From: Piezodorus guildinii
Lineage: Eukaryota; Arthropoda; Insecta; Hemiptera; Pentatomidae
Assembly: GCA_023052935.1 (NCBI GenBank)
Contig: CM041292.1
Span: 91,309,169 to 91,373,168, forward strand
Length of the DNA: 64,000 nucleotides
Direction of reading: 5' to 3'
In this document: positions 50,977-63,640 of the stretch, one piece after another
Layout: each line of letters opens with the position of its first letter
Position numbering within the stretch: the first letter of the stretch is position 1
Position numbers and translations under genes: made by a program
Notes under the pieces: generated by a model
The model's input: only the letters and a program-made list of their open reading frames with translations
The model's database searches: none
Told to the model about the DNA's origin: nothing

Positions 50977-53900
50977 CTTAAAAGTAAAATATTAATTCAT
51001 TAAAATTCAATTATCATTAGTAAAAAATAACACTTTACACCTAAATTAACCTAATTGTATATAATTATAAAATGGGGCATGGATGAAAGCAGTAAGTACA
51101 GAATGTTAAGCGAGTTCTAAAATAACCCATTTTATATGTCTGAAACTTTAAACTTTTCAAAATATCATTTACCTTTACAACCGAAAAGAAAAAATTAAAA
51201 TATTGTTAATTTTAATAATTGTATGATTAGAAAGGTTAGTCATAGAGAACACTAAACAAACAATTTTAAAGCAAGGAGGAATTATCAGACGTTACAATTC
51301 AGGGTTTATAAAAAATTGTGATCCAAAACATGGATAAAATTCTTATTTGGATGGATAGAATTCCCATCATTCTTATCTACATCTAGGAATCATGCAGGTG
51401 AATGAAAATATAATATGTGCATGTCCTGATAAACCAGTGCATACAAAACATAAATTAGGTCAGTGGTATAATACAAAATAGAAAAGGGACAATCAGACAA
51501 AAGATTGTATCAAAGGACACAACTGACTAATTTATTAAGATAATAAAATCAAAAGAATGTGTAGTAATTTTATTTTTAGAAACAAAAAATCATCAACACC
51601 CCATGACACGCCATTAAGGAAAAAGGGCTTCAACATACATATAAATATGAAATATTTTATATTAACATAACTGAGTGCTGCAAAACTAACACAAGTTTCT
51701 AGGTTAAATTAAAATCCTGAGTAGGATATAAAAATAAAATTAAAAAAATTCTTATCTGTAAGTATATATAAAATGGCTTTTTAGTGACAGTATTTAATGT
51801 GTTTAAAAACTATGGCAAATAAGTGAATGTTGTTGCATATACACTGATCAAGACATTCGTGAAAGTTATCCATCACTCAACTGCCTATTTTCTTTCGGAT
51901 TGTTTTAGTCAGTCATAAGTGAACAATGAACTTATACCTTTGATTTGAGTTATCAAAGAAAAAAAAACTTCAAGACTGCAAGTCAGGTGAACTTACAGGT
52001 CAACTGCAGTCATCCCACTGAAAAGTTGTTTTAAGAATGAACAATGAAAACCACAACTCCTAACTATTGCAGTTCATGATGAGGACTGGTAACAGCATTT
52101 TACTTCCTCTTCAATCTTATCTTCCTCTCCCATTCATTACTCCCCACTACAATACAGCCTACCCTAAAATGTGTCATTTATTTATTTATGAAAGTCATTA
52201 CACCCTGTACTTGACTAAAAAACGTTGCCAAACAAAAAAATAAAGGTTAGATGGTATTTAATCAAATTTCATCCATATACATGCATGTTTACTACCCTAG
52301 AATTATTCTAGATAAATATAAAATGGATTATCCTCTCATCCTTTAAGAAAAAAAGTTTCGCCCCTTCATTTGATTGGAAATGAAAGTTACAAAATATTAT
52401 TCAGGTAGAATCGAAAGTTATCATTCATAAACTTAGGATAATGAACACACTGACTAAAAGATGTCAAGAAGAAAATGACTAAAAAATTTAACAATGATGG
52501 ATAGTCAACAACGGATGCCATCGGAACAATCAAGTAAATGAGAAATATAAAAAGATTGGGACCTACATATATAAAAAATTAAAGAGTAATCTGAAAAGGT
52601 ACTCCCGCTAACTTATCACATAAATCAAAGCTTGGAAAGCAACCTACAATTATTAGAATATCAATTAATAAGCATTGTTTATATTTGTCGGCTTAATAGA
52701 AAATTACACTTTTTTTTATATAATATTCCTAAAAACTGTTTGTCGATTTTCATAATTACTTATGGAGACATAAATTATTTTTAATGAGTAAAGGTCTTCT
52801 AATTAACTTGACATATGTTATATACAGAATATTTCTAAAACATGTAAAATATTTTACAATTATAAACAAATATATTTTGTATAAAAAGAAATATTCTGTC
52901 AGTGAGTCAGTCAATTAATCCTAACCTAACCTATAACACTACATAACATGTTCTAATAACATAATACTTTCCTCTGAACATAAATAACTAGTCAGCAATG
53001 GCGGAAGGATGGAAACTCCTTCATATTTGAAAATAATTAATATTATTTACAAAATTAGGATAATCTAGAACAAAATTTATTTTATATTATTATTTAAACC
53101 TGTACGATGGTAAGGTCTGTTTCATTATTAATTTCTATCATTGCCAATAAACTTAAATAATGTCATGGATTTAATTGAAACAAGCCAAATTAAAAGAAGT
53201 GTGAATCGGAGTTTAACTAAGATTTATGTTTTATTTAAATCAAACTTCAATAAAATTAGGTAAAAACTGAATGTTTATTTGAATAATTAAATAACATTTA
53301 AAGAAATAATTCATATAAAACCAAAATATAAAATCTTAAATGCATATGACTAACATCATGCCCTAGTTAGATTCAAGTTTATAAAAAAGTCTCAGTGAAA
53401 TGATAACTAAATATCCTATATATGAAAATGGTGTATCCAAAAATGTGTTGTCAGTACAATCATGAGATATACCTCAATATTGTACTGCCATTTCAAAAAA
53501 TAGGAAAAGAGATAACCTATACACCTGAGGTAGATCGTGTTAGCGGATTATTAATTTTATACACAAGTAAGTTATGATTGTTAGTTTTTAACAATAACAA
53601 ATTATACAGAATTATTAAGATATGAAATTTTCAATTTAGAATTAAAAGTAGAATATAATAATTTGCAAATTTCAAGTGAAGAATTTTTAAGTAAATAATT
53701 TGTTTTTACAAACATTTATCTTGCCCTGAATCAACATGCTTTCAGAAATATTACAATTCTATATATATTTGAAACTAAATTTTGCTGCCTTGATAATCTT
53801 ATTACGGTATACATATAAAAAAAAAAAAAAAAAAAAAAAAGGAAAAGAAAATTGTTTAACATAAAATAAACAATTCTTGATCCTTTAGGATGCTAAACAA

Positions 53901-54809
53901 CTTGTTATTGTAAGCACCTATTTATAAGTGTTTAATTCTATCTGACAATTCAATCTCTTTTTTTTTCTCATAATATTATTAACATTGTAAATCATTTTTG
54001 TTTCAGGAATCGAGTAATCTATTTAAAATAAATCATGAGACTAGAAAAAACAATTTTCTCATGAAATTTTATATTGTTAGTTATTTATACAGAGTATTTT
54101 TTTAAGGTTTTTAACGTTTATTGTTGGTTTGTTTGGGTGAACTAAAAATATATAAACCAATAAAACTAACCAAACCAAAACCTTTCTTAAATAAACTAAT
54201 CTAATCATTAAATTAAACTGCTGTTTTTATATTTAAACCAATGAAAACAGCTAAAAAATGAAGGCAAATGGACCCAAAATAATTTTAAAAAATAAGCAAT
54301 AAATGTAGGTTTGACCAGCTTGATATATATATGGCTACTGGAAGAGTATTTTAGCTACACTGAGATTGAAGATTTCATTTTTAGATGAATGAAATATAAT
54401 AATTCTAGGTGAAACTAAAATAAATACTGATTAAAACCTCAAAAAATCAGACAAAAGAGATTATCTCTCTAATGCAACAGCAAGGATACAGTACAACAGT
54501 ACTTGAGAAACATTGCTCAGTAAATGTTTCTGGTACATTTCAATCCAATTATTTCAAGCCAAAATAACAACAATAGAGGCAGTTTTAAGAGTATTCAAAC
54601 ACCAGATTTTCAATTTTACTAGAGAATGCTATTACATAAGCAAACTGAATGTTTACAATTTTAGTGTTAAGGACGAAGATCGGCCATAATGCCTATATTA
54701 TTACTTTAAACCCTACTAAATGCTTTAGGAATAATGTTTTCATCTTCAGATAATATATGTTTCTTTCTTTAAAATATTAAATCTAAAATTTGTTGTTTGT
54801 TCATTTGAT
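50977..54809. other. AT-rich non-coding stretch
   Basis: No exon or RNA gene is seen. A 9-bp inverted pair (CAGTACAAT/ATTGTACTG) flanks 53453-53490. A poly-A run lies at 53818-53840. Probably 5' intron or flank of GSK3. Confidence 0.45.
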
Positions 54810-55048
54810 GTCACATTTATGCTCTTGTGGCTAATCAGACAATGCTACAGTGGGCATCCTAAATTTTGCCTATTCAGGTTTAATTAGGACAGTGATCTTC
54901 AAAGAGTTCTTGACATTCCAAAGGCTTGGGACCTCCATTATATATCTCCTTTAAAGTACGGCATAATCAAGAATTTTTTATTTCTCATTTCTTTATATTT
55001 TAAGCATACAAGGAAGGCTGCTTTGCTATCCACTACACCACAAGTGAC
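54810..55048 (-). mobile_element. tRNA-derived SINE, family 1, copy 6 (old, diverged)
   Basis: Matches the reverse complement of family 1: TCACATTTATGCTC, GTGGCTAATCAGACAATGCT, ACAGTGGGCATCCTAAATTT, TGCCTATTCAGGTTTAATTA, then a decayed head ending CACTACACCACAAGTGACCC. More substitutions and deletions than in the other copies point to an older insertion. Confidence 0.7.
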
Positions 55049-57082
55049 CCAAATCAAGAGTTTAATAAAAACCCATGAATAAAATTTTAAATCAAATATT
55101 AAGCAAAAATCTATATAAAAAATAAATGTTAACTTTAAATTCATAAAAAACATTCTAATTATGGACTGTAAGACATCAATTTTAGAATAATTTGTATTTT
55201 AAAAAACTTCTTCTAAATATGGTGGAAGTTCAAACAAAAGGTTTTTGATATAAGTGAAAAAAAAAACCTGTACTACAGCAATCCAAGAAGGATCATAATA
55301 TTTTAAGGTTCGCAATAAGGATTCATATTCCTTTGTCAGCGGTTTCGATTTGATTAGTAAAAATATTCATTTCAAAAATAAATTTGCAAAATATTTGTAA
55401 GGCCTTTGAATGAAAAAATAATAAGAAATTATTTTTTCAAGGAGATTAATTATTCTTTTAAGTATTGCTTATTAAAAAAGCACTTAAATTAGATAATTCC
55501 ATAATGAAAAAACACACAGCACTTTAACAGATACAAACATCAAACAGATTATAATAAATACAACATTGAACTAGGATTAAAAAAATAGTAAATACAAGCA
55601 TTTAGTGTGAACTTTTTTATTTATTCCTGATTCATAGATTGAATTATTTGGCAGAATAAACACATCACATCAGGTGCCATTTTCAAGGTTGTGTGGAATA
55701 AAGAAACATTCCACTGGGATAAATCTAATTAATTTTCTCTCAGGGGCTAATTAGTTATACTCAATAAACATGAACTGAACCAGGATTCAAACTTGGCTCA
55801 ATAGAATCTGAACTCAGTGCTAAACTCAAGGTAAATTTTTCACTAAATATATCAAGAACAATTGGATAACAAATTTTTGCGGAAATAAATTTCTAAAGCG
55901 CCTTCTGGTAACAACAAGATACTGTTTAATTATTGATCTATCAATGAAAGATCTTTTGGATTTCTAGGATGTAATTTTTATTTTCATAATAGATTTATAT
56001 TCAAAGTTAATAAGATCATTTTTTTCTCAAATTCTACATTTTGATTTGTTTTTTATTAAAAAAATTGTTTTTTCTTGATGAAAAAAGGACGGAAGTATAA
56101 GTAGTTTTATTGAGTGTTGAAGGTGAAGGCTGAAATATCAAATAGATAAACAAAACAAGACTGTCTATGGACTCCACCATCTCATCAAAAATATTTTAAA
56201 CCATTTCTTATGAGCTTACGTCATCCTCAGAAAACAAATTTTTCTCAAATATTTATATCTTCTATTCCAAATATGTCCTTTGGGAAATCATGCTATAGGT
56301 CTTTTTTTTTTCCAGTCAGCTTGATACCATTGGAGGATGGCATGGAGATGAAACATATGATTTAAAATATTTAAATAAAGTGGTTGTGTACATTAAAATC
56401 CTTATTTTGTTTGTCTAATAATAGTTGTACCTACAAATCTCATAAATAATTACAGTTGGAAACAACTAATAGATAGTATATTCCGAATATCATAGTTTTC
56501 TGAACGATTCTTGATTCCAATTAATTAAACAAAGTTTTTCATAAACTTTAAGATATTTAAAGTTCTATCAAGAGGTGACTTAGACTTTCCTACAGCACAG
56601 CTTTGTCAATAAATAAAATGTATTATTCAAAATTATTTGTTCCTAAGGCTATGAGAGGTACTAAATACACTTGATCTAAAATTCCAGAAGTATTAATCTA
56701 GGCCTTTTTAAGTTTTAAGCACTGTGAGAATTTCTTTACATAAACGAAGTTCCGATAAAGAAATCTGAAGAAGTATAAAATTATATGGTTTATGCAGCCT
56801 TTCTAAGCGAATTGTAAGTGAAGTTTAAGCCCATGTTATGTGTTGTATATCTAAAAACGCAAAGGATGACGACAGACAGTCTTTGAATTCCAAGTTTTTG
56901 TTAATTTCCCCTTATAATTTACACATCAAGGACATCCAAAAAGCCAAAATAAATTGATACTTTCAGCACTATTTTAAAATTAATCATATTTTCATAAAAA
57001 GCAAGATGATTCGATGATGGAGGCCTAAATATTGAAAAAATCCAAAAAGTTGAAATAGTTAGTAGGTGAGCAGTGATTAAAT
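55049..57082. other. AT-rich non-coding stretch
   Basis: No gene, RNA or clear repeat boundary is recognised. Confidence 0.4.
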
Positions 57083-57995
57083 TATATTAATGTGTGATTC
57101 GCCCTTGCTTCGCACGGGTGCAATTTAAATGTGGTGTAATTTGTTTGTAAAATTTCAGTTTGACCAATTAATAGTTTAGTTTATTACTTTTCGATTCTGA
57201 GTTCATCATAACGAAAAGTGCACTTAGCAAGAAAATCTTATGTTTATTATATAACATCAATTAATTATTATATTTAATCATTGGTAAAAATTGGAAATAT
57301 AAATTAGTCAAAATTGGTTCAGTTTATTTATTAGCTAACGGTTCCTATTTTATTCGGTTTATTAAAATTTGAAATCTCATAAGAACTTTTTCTAAATACA
57401 TTTTGATGTATTAAAAATTAATTTAGTTACCATGTGCATCCCATTTAGTTTACTTGGCATTACTATTTTTGTGTAATGATCAAAATGTAGAAATAATTTT
57501 TAACATATTAGTTTATAAAATTTTCCTTTATTTTAGCAACTTACGTACAATTTGGTACATAATATTTTTTTTTTTTAAATCTTGACTACTGTATGAACTA
57601 TATAACCTGAACGATCACCATGAATCACCATAACCTCCTTAACCCACATTACAAACATTTGCTTATAAGTTTATGCGCTTATAACACCTTTCTGTTAAAA
57701 TTTAAGACTTATTTTATTACATATTAACTTTTCTAAAAGCTTGCGCTTTCCCAAACCCGGTATATTATACGTCTATGTACTATTATATTTCAGGAATATT
57801 TTTTTACGACTTTTCACAGAAAATTTATTTTTCCCGTTTAAAGAAAAGCTAAATTGCAATGGATTTTACTGATAGACCTTCAGAAACAATGCCCTAAATG
57901 TTTGGTGAAAACCGTATCAAAACCGTCCAGTGGTTTAGAAGGAGTTAGCGGAAACCAAAATCCCGTTGTCATTTTATTAATATTATAATTAATAG
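57083..57995 (+). mobile_element. Non-autonomous element of an arthropod-wide type (about 0.9 kb)
   Basis: The left end, GATTCGCCCTTGCTTCGCAC followed by GGGTGCAA, and the right end, ACCGTATCAAAACCGTCCAG, TGGTTTAGAAGGAGTTAGCG, ATTTTATTAATATTATAATT, resemble the two ends of elements I recall from several arthropods. The internal GGTATATTATACGTCTATGT is shared with 12485-12640. No ORF is present. Class (RTE-derived or other) is unresolved. Confidence 0.5.
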
Positions 57996-58244
57996 CAACC
58001 TAATAATGGACCTCAATACCGAGGATGTCCGAAAGGTTAAAATTAATCTTCTATTTTAAAGTACCTTTAATTCTAAATTATCGTTGTTAATTAGACGCAA
58101 CTATAATTTTGTTAGACGCAATAATAAATATATAAACATAGATTATATTTAATAAACGAACGGACGAAAAATTAAAAATGCTTTACTGACACCATAATTA
58201 TAACAGAATCCTTTGAATTAAAAACTAAACGATGAAAGAGGATA

Positions 58245-58345
58245 GGATGGGGCTTGGTCGACCACCCCGGCAACCGCCCCCGCGACCATTCTCTGCACAA
58301 GAGATCGATCGTGCGGCAAAGTCTCCTCGCTTCATAGCTGCCTTA
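58245..58345. other. Isolated CpG-rich, GC-rich patch
   Basis: About 100 bp with at least nine CpG dinucleotides in a window where they are rare, including GGTCGACCACCCCGGCAACC, GCCCCCGCGACC and GATCGATCGTGCGG. The - strand has a 35-codon frame, MKRGDFAARSISCAENGRGG and on. It could be a 5' exon or promoter patch, a structured RNA fragment or transposon sequence. No family is recognised. Confidence 0.35.
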
Positions 58346-58872
58346 TGTAACAAAATTAATTACAACAGCATATTTATTATAGTCACCATATAATGTATTT
58401 GGATTAACCTTTAACTGGTGAGGTGGTATCTACTGGGCCCCAGGGCATCTTTAAAGTTTTGTGAATCCCATTATCTCGATCCGATCGGCTTGTGAAAACC
58501 TGACAGTTTCCTGTCTTTAACATGATTGTAATAAAGCATCCTTTTGTAGTCAGTTTTTATCCGGCATTGCTTTAGGACGGTGTTATTGGGGTCCTTTAGA
58601 CCCCACCTCACCATTACTGTTCGGATTTATTAAAAGTGTGTTTTCCAATTTTTTAAAGAAATGTCTCGTGATCGAATGATTTTACGCACCTTTTCAATTT
58701 TATTAAGAACTGGGATCATCTTTGTTAAAGGATCACATGACCAGACGGTCAGAAAATCCCAGACTTCCCCGGGAGCTTCGGTTTAAAGTTCTATCATTAT
58801 TGGGGAAATAACCCAGAAGAATCTAACACATATAGTCAGGAGGCCCCTTCGAAGAATAAGAGATGATATTTT

Positions 58873-58971
58873 TGTCCAAGAAAAAAAGATAGGAAGTCAT
58901 CTATAGTTAATAAATGTGAACAAAATATCTGTGGACAATGTTTGGTTTCCTACAGCAAAAACTGTTTCTAA
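58873..58971 (+). pseudogene. piggyBac transposase C-terminal cysteine-rich remnant
   Basis: The frame CPRKKDRKSSIVNKCEQNIC GQCLVSYSKNCF-stop has the CPRKKDRK and spaced C..C pattern that ends many piggyBac-like transposases (cysteine-rich domain binding the element ends). Five cysteines remain. An in-frame stop lies just upstream and the DDD catalytic core is not recognisable. It sits inside the TTAA-flanked element, which supports the call. Confidence 0.65.
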
Positions 58972-59102
58972 TTTTTGCTGTGCATACATATTTTACAATA
59001 TAGAAGTTTCATTTTTTTAATAATTTTCCAGTTTTAAAATATAATAAACTTCAAGATAAGTACTTCTTTATATATTATTTTACAAATGTTTTCATTATTT
59101 AG

Positions 59103-59426
59103 GGAGCGGCGTGGTCTAGTGGATAGAGGGCTAGTCTGCTGTGCTTCGTGACCTGGGTTCGAATCCCAGCCGTGGCAGAATATTATTTATTCTGTTAATT
59201 CGGTGGGGGAGGGGGAGGGGAGAGGGTTATCCTAGGGTATGGAGACCCTCCTGGGGCAGACCCAGCCTCAATAAAGTGGGTAACCAAATTAATTGGGGAA
59301 AAACCTGGCGGCTGAGCGCGATAAAGGCCTAATCACCTCATTGCACTGCCGTTGGCCTTGAAACAGTACGAATATCTATATGTACTGAGCCCAAGACCCT
59401 CCATGGGTTGTAGTGGTACAGGTTTT
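59103..59426 (+). mobile_element. tRNA-derived SINE, family 2, full length
   Basis: The perfect 14-bp target duplication TTTTCATTATTTAG at 59089-59102 and 59427-59440 defines the ends. The head has an A-box-like GTGGTCTAGTGGATAGAG and a perfect B box GGTTCGAATCC, with an intact T arm (CTGGG/CCCAG). The acceptor stem does not pair, so it is not a working tRNA. The body holds a G-rich tract and matches 41390-41582. The tail is T-rich. Confidence 0.85.
59205..59226 (+). other. G-quadruplex-type tract in the SINE
   Basis: Four runs of 5, 5, 4 and 3 G separated by A, A and AGA. This fits the canonical four-run pattern and is a rarity in this AT-rich window. Confidence 0.7.
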
Positions 59427-59754
59427 TTTTCATTATTTAGAATATAACATTAAAAAAATAAATAAAATGTATTCGATAATATCAAACATTTATTCAATTT
59501 TATAAACATCCTTTCGTATTGTACCTATCGAAAATAGGTTGAATTAGCGTATTTTACAAGAATAAAGAATTCTAGATGTTTCAGATTTAAAAAAAAAAAA
59601 AAAAATGAGGTCTGGGGTCTGAGAGACCCCACCTTGCCAATTTTGACTATAAATTTCACCTCACCAGTTAAAGGTTAAATAACATAAAACAACGGATTTA
59701 AGTAGGCACTTCTCTTTTCAAGATAACATAGGGTTCAAAAGTGAAATACAGTCA

Positions 59755-59955
59755 TGAAATCTTCAAAAGTGTTTTCTCACACCGATAAATCGGATGTAGA
59801 ACATCAGATATTTCGAGGGGACGCCCATCAGCATAAAATACAATATCTGACTCAGATACTAACCGGACCGTGTGAAAGGAACGCATGCTTTCTGCGTAGC
59901 GTAACCTTAATCCGAATCTAGCCCCATTCAGATACCTATCGGTCCATTTCAAAAC
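59755..59955 (-). pseudogene. Unidentified coding-like frame
   Basis: The - strand is open for 66 codons (MKWTDRYLNGARFGLRLRYA, SFHTVRLVSESDIVFYADGR, LEISDVLHPIYRCEKTLLK) with balanced amino-acid use and GC above its surroundings. It lies just outside the piggyBac-like element. It may be an exon of an unknown gene or a transposon ORF fragment. No family is recognised. Confidence 0.3.
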
Positions 59956-60149
59956 GCTCCAAAAGTTTTTTCGTTAAGTTACTATCATTATTTTTATTAG
60001 TTATTCAATTGTGAATAAATCAACAAATTTATTCTTCTTAATCCCTTTCATTCTCCTACAATTATAATATACAGCTCAATTCTCCCACGTAAGAACTTTC
60101 AAAATACAGTAAACCTATCCACAAATAAAATAATTGCAATGTTTCTTTT

Positions 60150-60400
60150 GAAACTAAATGTACAGAAGACATTACTTTAAACTTCGCTAGGCACCATCTC
60201 CCAAGGATAAACAAAGCTTTGCTTTTATAAACCTTTGAAGGTCCGATAATCTAGTATGGTTCTAAAACCTGCACATTCTAGAAGAACAGTGAGCATGGAT
60301 TAAGATATTTAAAGATAAGTCCTCTAAAGGAACGAGAAAAGGTTATGAGGACGAGCAACCAGAAGCTCTTAGACATCGACATTTAGCAACATTAGGATTA
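60150..60400 (+). pseudogene. Possible LINE RT thumb fragment
   Basis: Around 60253 a frame reads YGSKTCTF, then HGLRYLKISPLKEREN, resembling the YGSETWTL...RILR segment of LINE thumbs also seen at 1132-1656. Stops and shifts surround it. Weak. Confidence 0.35.
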
Positions 60401-60642
60401 AGATTTATAAATTTTTAACTCTAGGTTTAAATTAAGTCTTTATTTAGCAACATAAATAAATCGATAAATATAAACTAGATTATAATTTCATAAATAATAA
60501 CAGGAAACAAAAGAAGAAAATATTTGTAAGATATATATTTGGCCGTTTCAAAATTGAAGTTTTTGATATATTTTTTTTATTTATTTACTTTTACACATCA
60601 CAACGTTTCAGCCTCTAGGGTCATTCTCAAGCATCAAGCATA

Positions 60643-60735
<93 letters not shown>

Positions 60736-63439
60736 TTCATCTGCAGTCTCGTCCTAATTATAAGCTGTGTCAAATCAACATTTATCGGCCGTAGGGATTC
60801 TATGAGCGACTGGCCAAAAGAAAACTCAGGACAACGATGAGAAAAGGAAAAAAAGAAGAAAATATTGTATTTTTCAGGTAGGAAATTGTATCTCGAAAAT
60901 AAGAGTAATACACGGTTAGAAAGCTTAAGGTTTGAAAAAAAATGAAATTGTATAATGTAATAAGAGAGCCAATAAAAACTGATAAATTAAAGTGATTGAT
61001 TGTTGCAGATAAAAATTTCAATTGGTTTATTACTTAACCAACTAAATATTATTATTGAAATTTATTGTTTTTTAAAAATTAAAAGTAAAATTTATACTAG
61101 GGAGGTAAAACAAAATTGTGTGGTGCAAGCATCATATTTTTCACCATAGGTTTCATATTTGTTGACTATCTACAAGATAATACAACTATGTTCATATAAT
61201 ATGTATATAATTATATACATACATATAAAAATGAAAAGGTTTTTGAATATATCCGCAATAATAATTTTAGAAAGCCAACGTTCCTAAAACGAACGAGGCA
61301 TTCTTTCCCCCCTATAGATGTAAGTGGGGTAGGTCAGTGAGGACATTGAGCTGTCAGTGACCTAGCATCTGGATGTGACTCCATGCAGAACAGCTCATCT
61401 CATGTTCCCGTCCTAATATCCTTCTATAACAGGGTGCTCTAAATAATATGCAGTTTTGCAAAGATATCGTAACCATTATAACAAGTAAAGAAAAACTGAA
61501 ACTTAGACATAGACTGAGAAAAAATGGAAAATGAAGTCGCTAATACATACTCAAGGATATTTCTATAAATAACATAGGGACATGTGATGCCATAGGTTAC
61601 TTTTAACAAGTCACTTTTAGTATCATTCCTATTTCCAAAAATACCACAACGAACTGGATTCACGCCCGCGCATCAAGCATACTATTTACGTTAAGCGATG
61701 ATGACTTCATTCATTCGGGACAGATACGTTTAAGGAAATGACAAGTAAAAATATCAGATCCAAAAAGAGAGACAACGGAAATTGAAAAGCGAGATCTGAA
61801 ATTGTAAAACAAAGGTTACGTAACGTTAGGAACAGGAAAAAGCGTGTTATAATTCATTTTATGATTTAAGTATACACTATACCAGACGAAAATCCTATTC
61901 CTGAAAAAACCAAACAAGGTGAACTATTTTAAACGGGATAACAACCGTAATGTAACAAATGCCTCTCTCTGACTCGAAAAACTTGCTCATGTTTAAGTTA
62001 CACCAATAACGCAATCATTAAAGCCTTTTAGAAAGGTCAATTTATGCCTATTATATTCTAAAATGCTTATTAATTAACAGACAATTAAGAGTGTTTAAAA
62101 AATATAGATAATCGTCATTAAATCCTCTGAAAAATGGAGTTATATACAGAATATTAACTAAGATGTAATACATATTATCATGTACAATTTGTATTGAGTA
62201 TCTTTAGCAGCATAAAGGTCTGCCAAATAAGTAACTTAAATTGCGTCAAGACGAAGATCATTAATTCAAGGCATAGAGGGGCAGCTGTTCGACCTTGAAT
62301 TCTTGAATAAATTCAATTTTCTTGAGTTAAATAGAAGATCAAAACTTCACTTACATCGGAAAAGAAATTCAATTGTAAACCAAAATCAATTAAAGATGAA
62401 GAAAAGGAATGGATTCCAAGCAAAGCATGCGTTATATCTTAGTTATCAAAATTTGATATCTTCAAATATAAAACGTAGCACAATACTATCACTTCTGAGA
62501 TAAAATTCAGCATTTCAAGGAGGTCAATGACCTATCCAAAATGATTTATTTCAAACTTAAATATATGATTTTGGTTTATTCCAATTAATAATTATATATT
62601 TTATCATTTTAGAAACATTCTAAACATTAGTAAATAGATATGAGTTCTTAATTAAAAAAAGAAGCCATAACAAAAACTGTATATATATTAATTAACATTT
62701 TGGAACGACTCTAATAAAGCAGGCTGATTACTTCGAGGCGTAGTGGAAAAGATAGGGAACAACGCCTCATCGATTATCGAATCATAATTGTATAGAATTA
62801 CTTAGATTCTAATTTGGTCATATTTTAAGAAGCGATTCTCCGAAACAAGAGAACTTTATTATGTGTACATTATCTTATCTATCGGAAAAGATCTGACCCA
62901 GTTCTATAAAAACTTTGCAATTGCAGTTTATCAATATCGTCTTACAAATGGCCTTTTTGGATCTTCATGCATGGCCAATGTGATTAGTATCATATGAATA
63001 TATTATCCGTATCTTATCATGTTTGATATTTCGCAATGCAGTACTGTACTTTTTTTTTCATAAATGATTTTAAATACTGAACCTCAGTAATCGCCTAAAT
63101 TTAAATTCATAACACACTCTTAAAACTCGGTTACATTTAATTTAAGATTTAACATGAAAAAAGTGCCCTCCTTTTTAGCAGGGTTTAGAAAATACAAATC
63201 TAAAATTGATCTATTTATGCCCAAGTTCTGAAAGAATAATGTTAATTTATTAATCTGAACTTTGTTAATTTAAAAAAAAAAAAAATGTCTTCAAAAGCAT
63301 TAAGGATATATATTCACGAAAAGAAATCAAGAATAAAAAACATATTTTTCAAAACAATATATAATTTTAACTACATTATAAGGAATAATAGAAGTAGATT
63401 CGAAGAAAATATATTCCTGGAGGTAAATGTTATCTGACA
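60401..63439. other. AT-rich non-coding stretch
   Basis: Apart from the poly-A/TA tract, no gene is seen. A less AT-rich piece at 61280-61440 with CTGTCAGTGACCTAGCATCT may be a repeat, but there is no second copy here. Confidence 0.4.
60646..60732. repeat. Poly-A followed by (TA)n
   Basis: About 32 A followed directly by about 55 bp of TA. The order resembles a retroposon tail that expanded into a microsatellite. Confidence 0.95.
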
Positions 63440-63640
63440 GACATAAATCGCAAAGCATTTTTACTTTCACTTGCCTATATATAAAATACATAGGGCGGAA
63501 AAGTATAGCAAGGGTGATAATTCTCGAATTCCAGTTTTCAACAGAAATACACGCTGTAGGATACCCTGGATCAAAATAACCGATTCGCGCGAAAACATAA
63601 AGTCATACGAAACTGTAATTTCTAGTTTGAGACAACTATA
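63440..63640 (-). repeat. Dispersed repeat family A, copy 4
   Basis: On the - strand it reads GCGCGAATCGGTTATTTTGA, CAGCGTGTATTTCTGTTGAA, AACTGGAATTCGAGAATTAT and CACCCTTGCTATAC, ending ATATAGGCAAGTGAAAGTAA, collinear with 13140-13290. The two overlapping short frames in this place are products of this repeat and not genes. Confidence 0.7.

Larger units (their letters stand above)
58404..59678. mobile_element. piggyBac-like element with TTAA target sites (degraded)
   Basis: TTAA at 58404-58407 and 59675-59678 flanks perfect 18-bp inverted ends CCTTTAACTGGTGAGGTG (58408-58425 and, inverted, 59657-59674). Next to both ends are GGGGTC-N5-GACCCC hairpins followed by ACCT (58588-58604 and 59614-59630). 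TTAA duplication and CCY-starting ends are characteristic of the piggyBac superfamily. The remaining transposase sequence is a short C-terminal piece. A SINE inserted into it at 59103-59426. Confidence 0.8.

Noticed and set aside
59103..59180. tRNA gene with intact B box and T arm
   Set aside because: The acceptor stem does not pair, the D-arm region is irregular, and an unrelated body with a target duplication shows it to be a SINE head.
60539..60757. + strand frame with poly-Lys and Tyr-Ile repeats
   Set aside because: Translated poly-A and TA tract; no domain.
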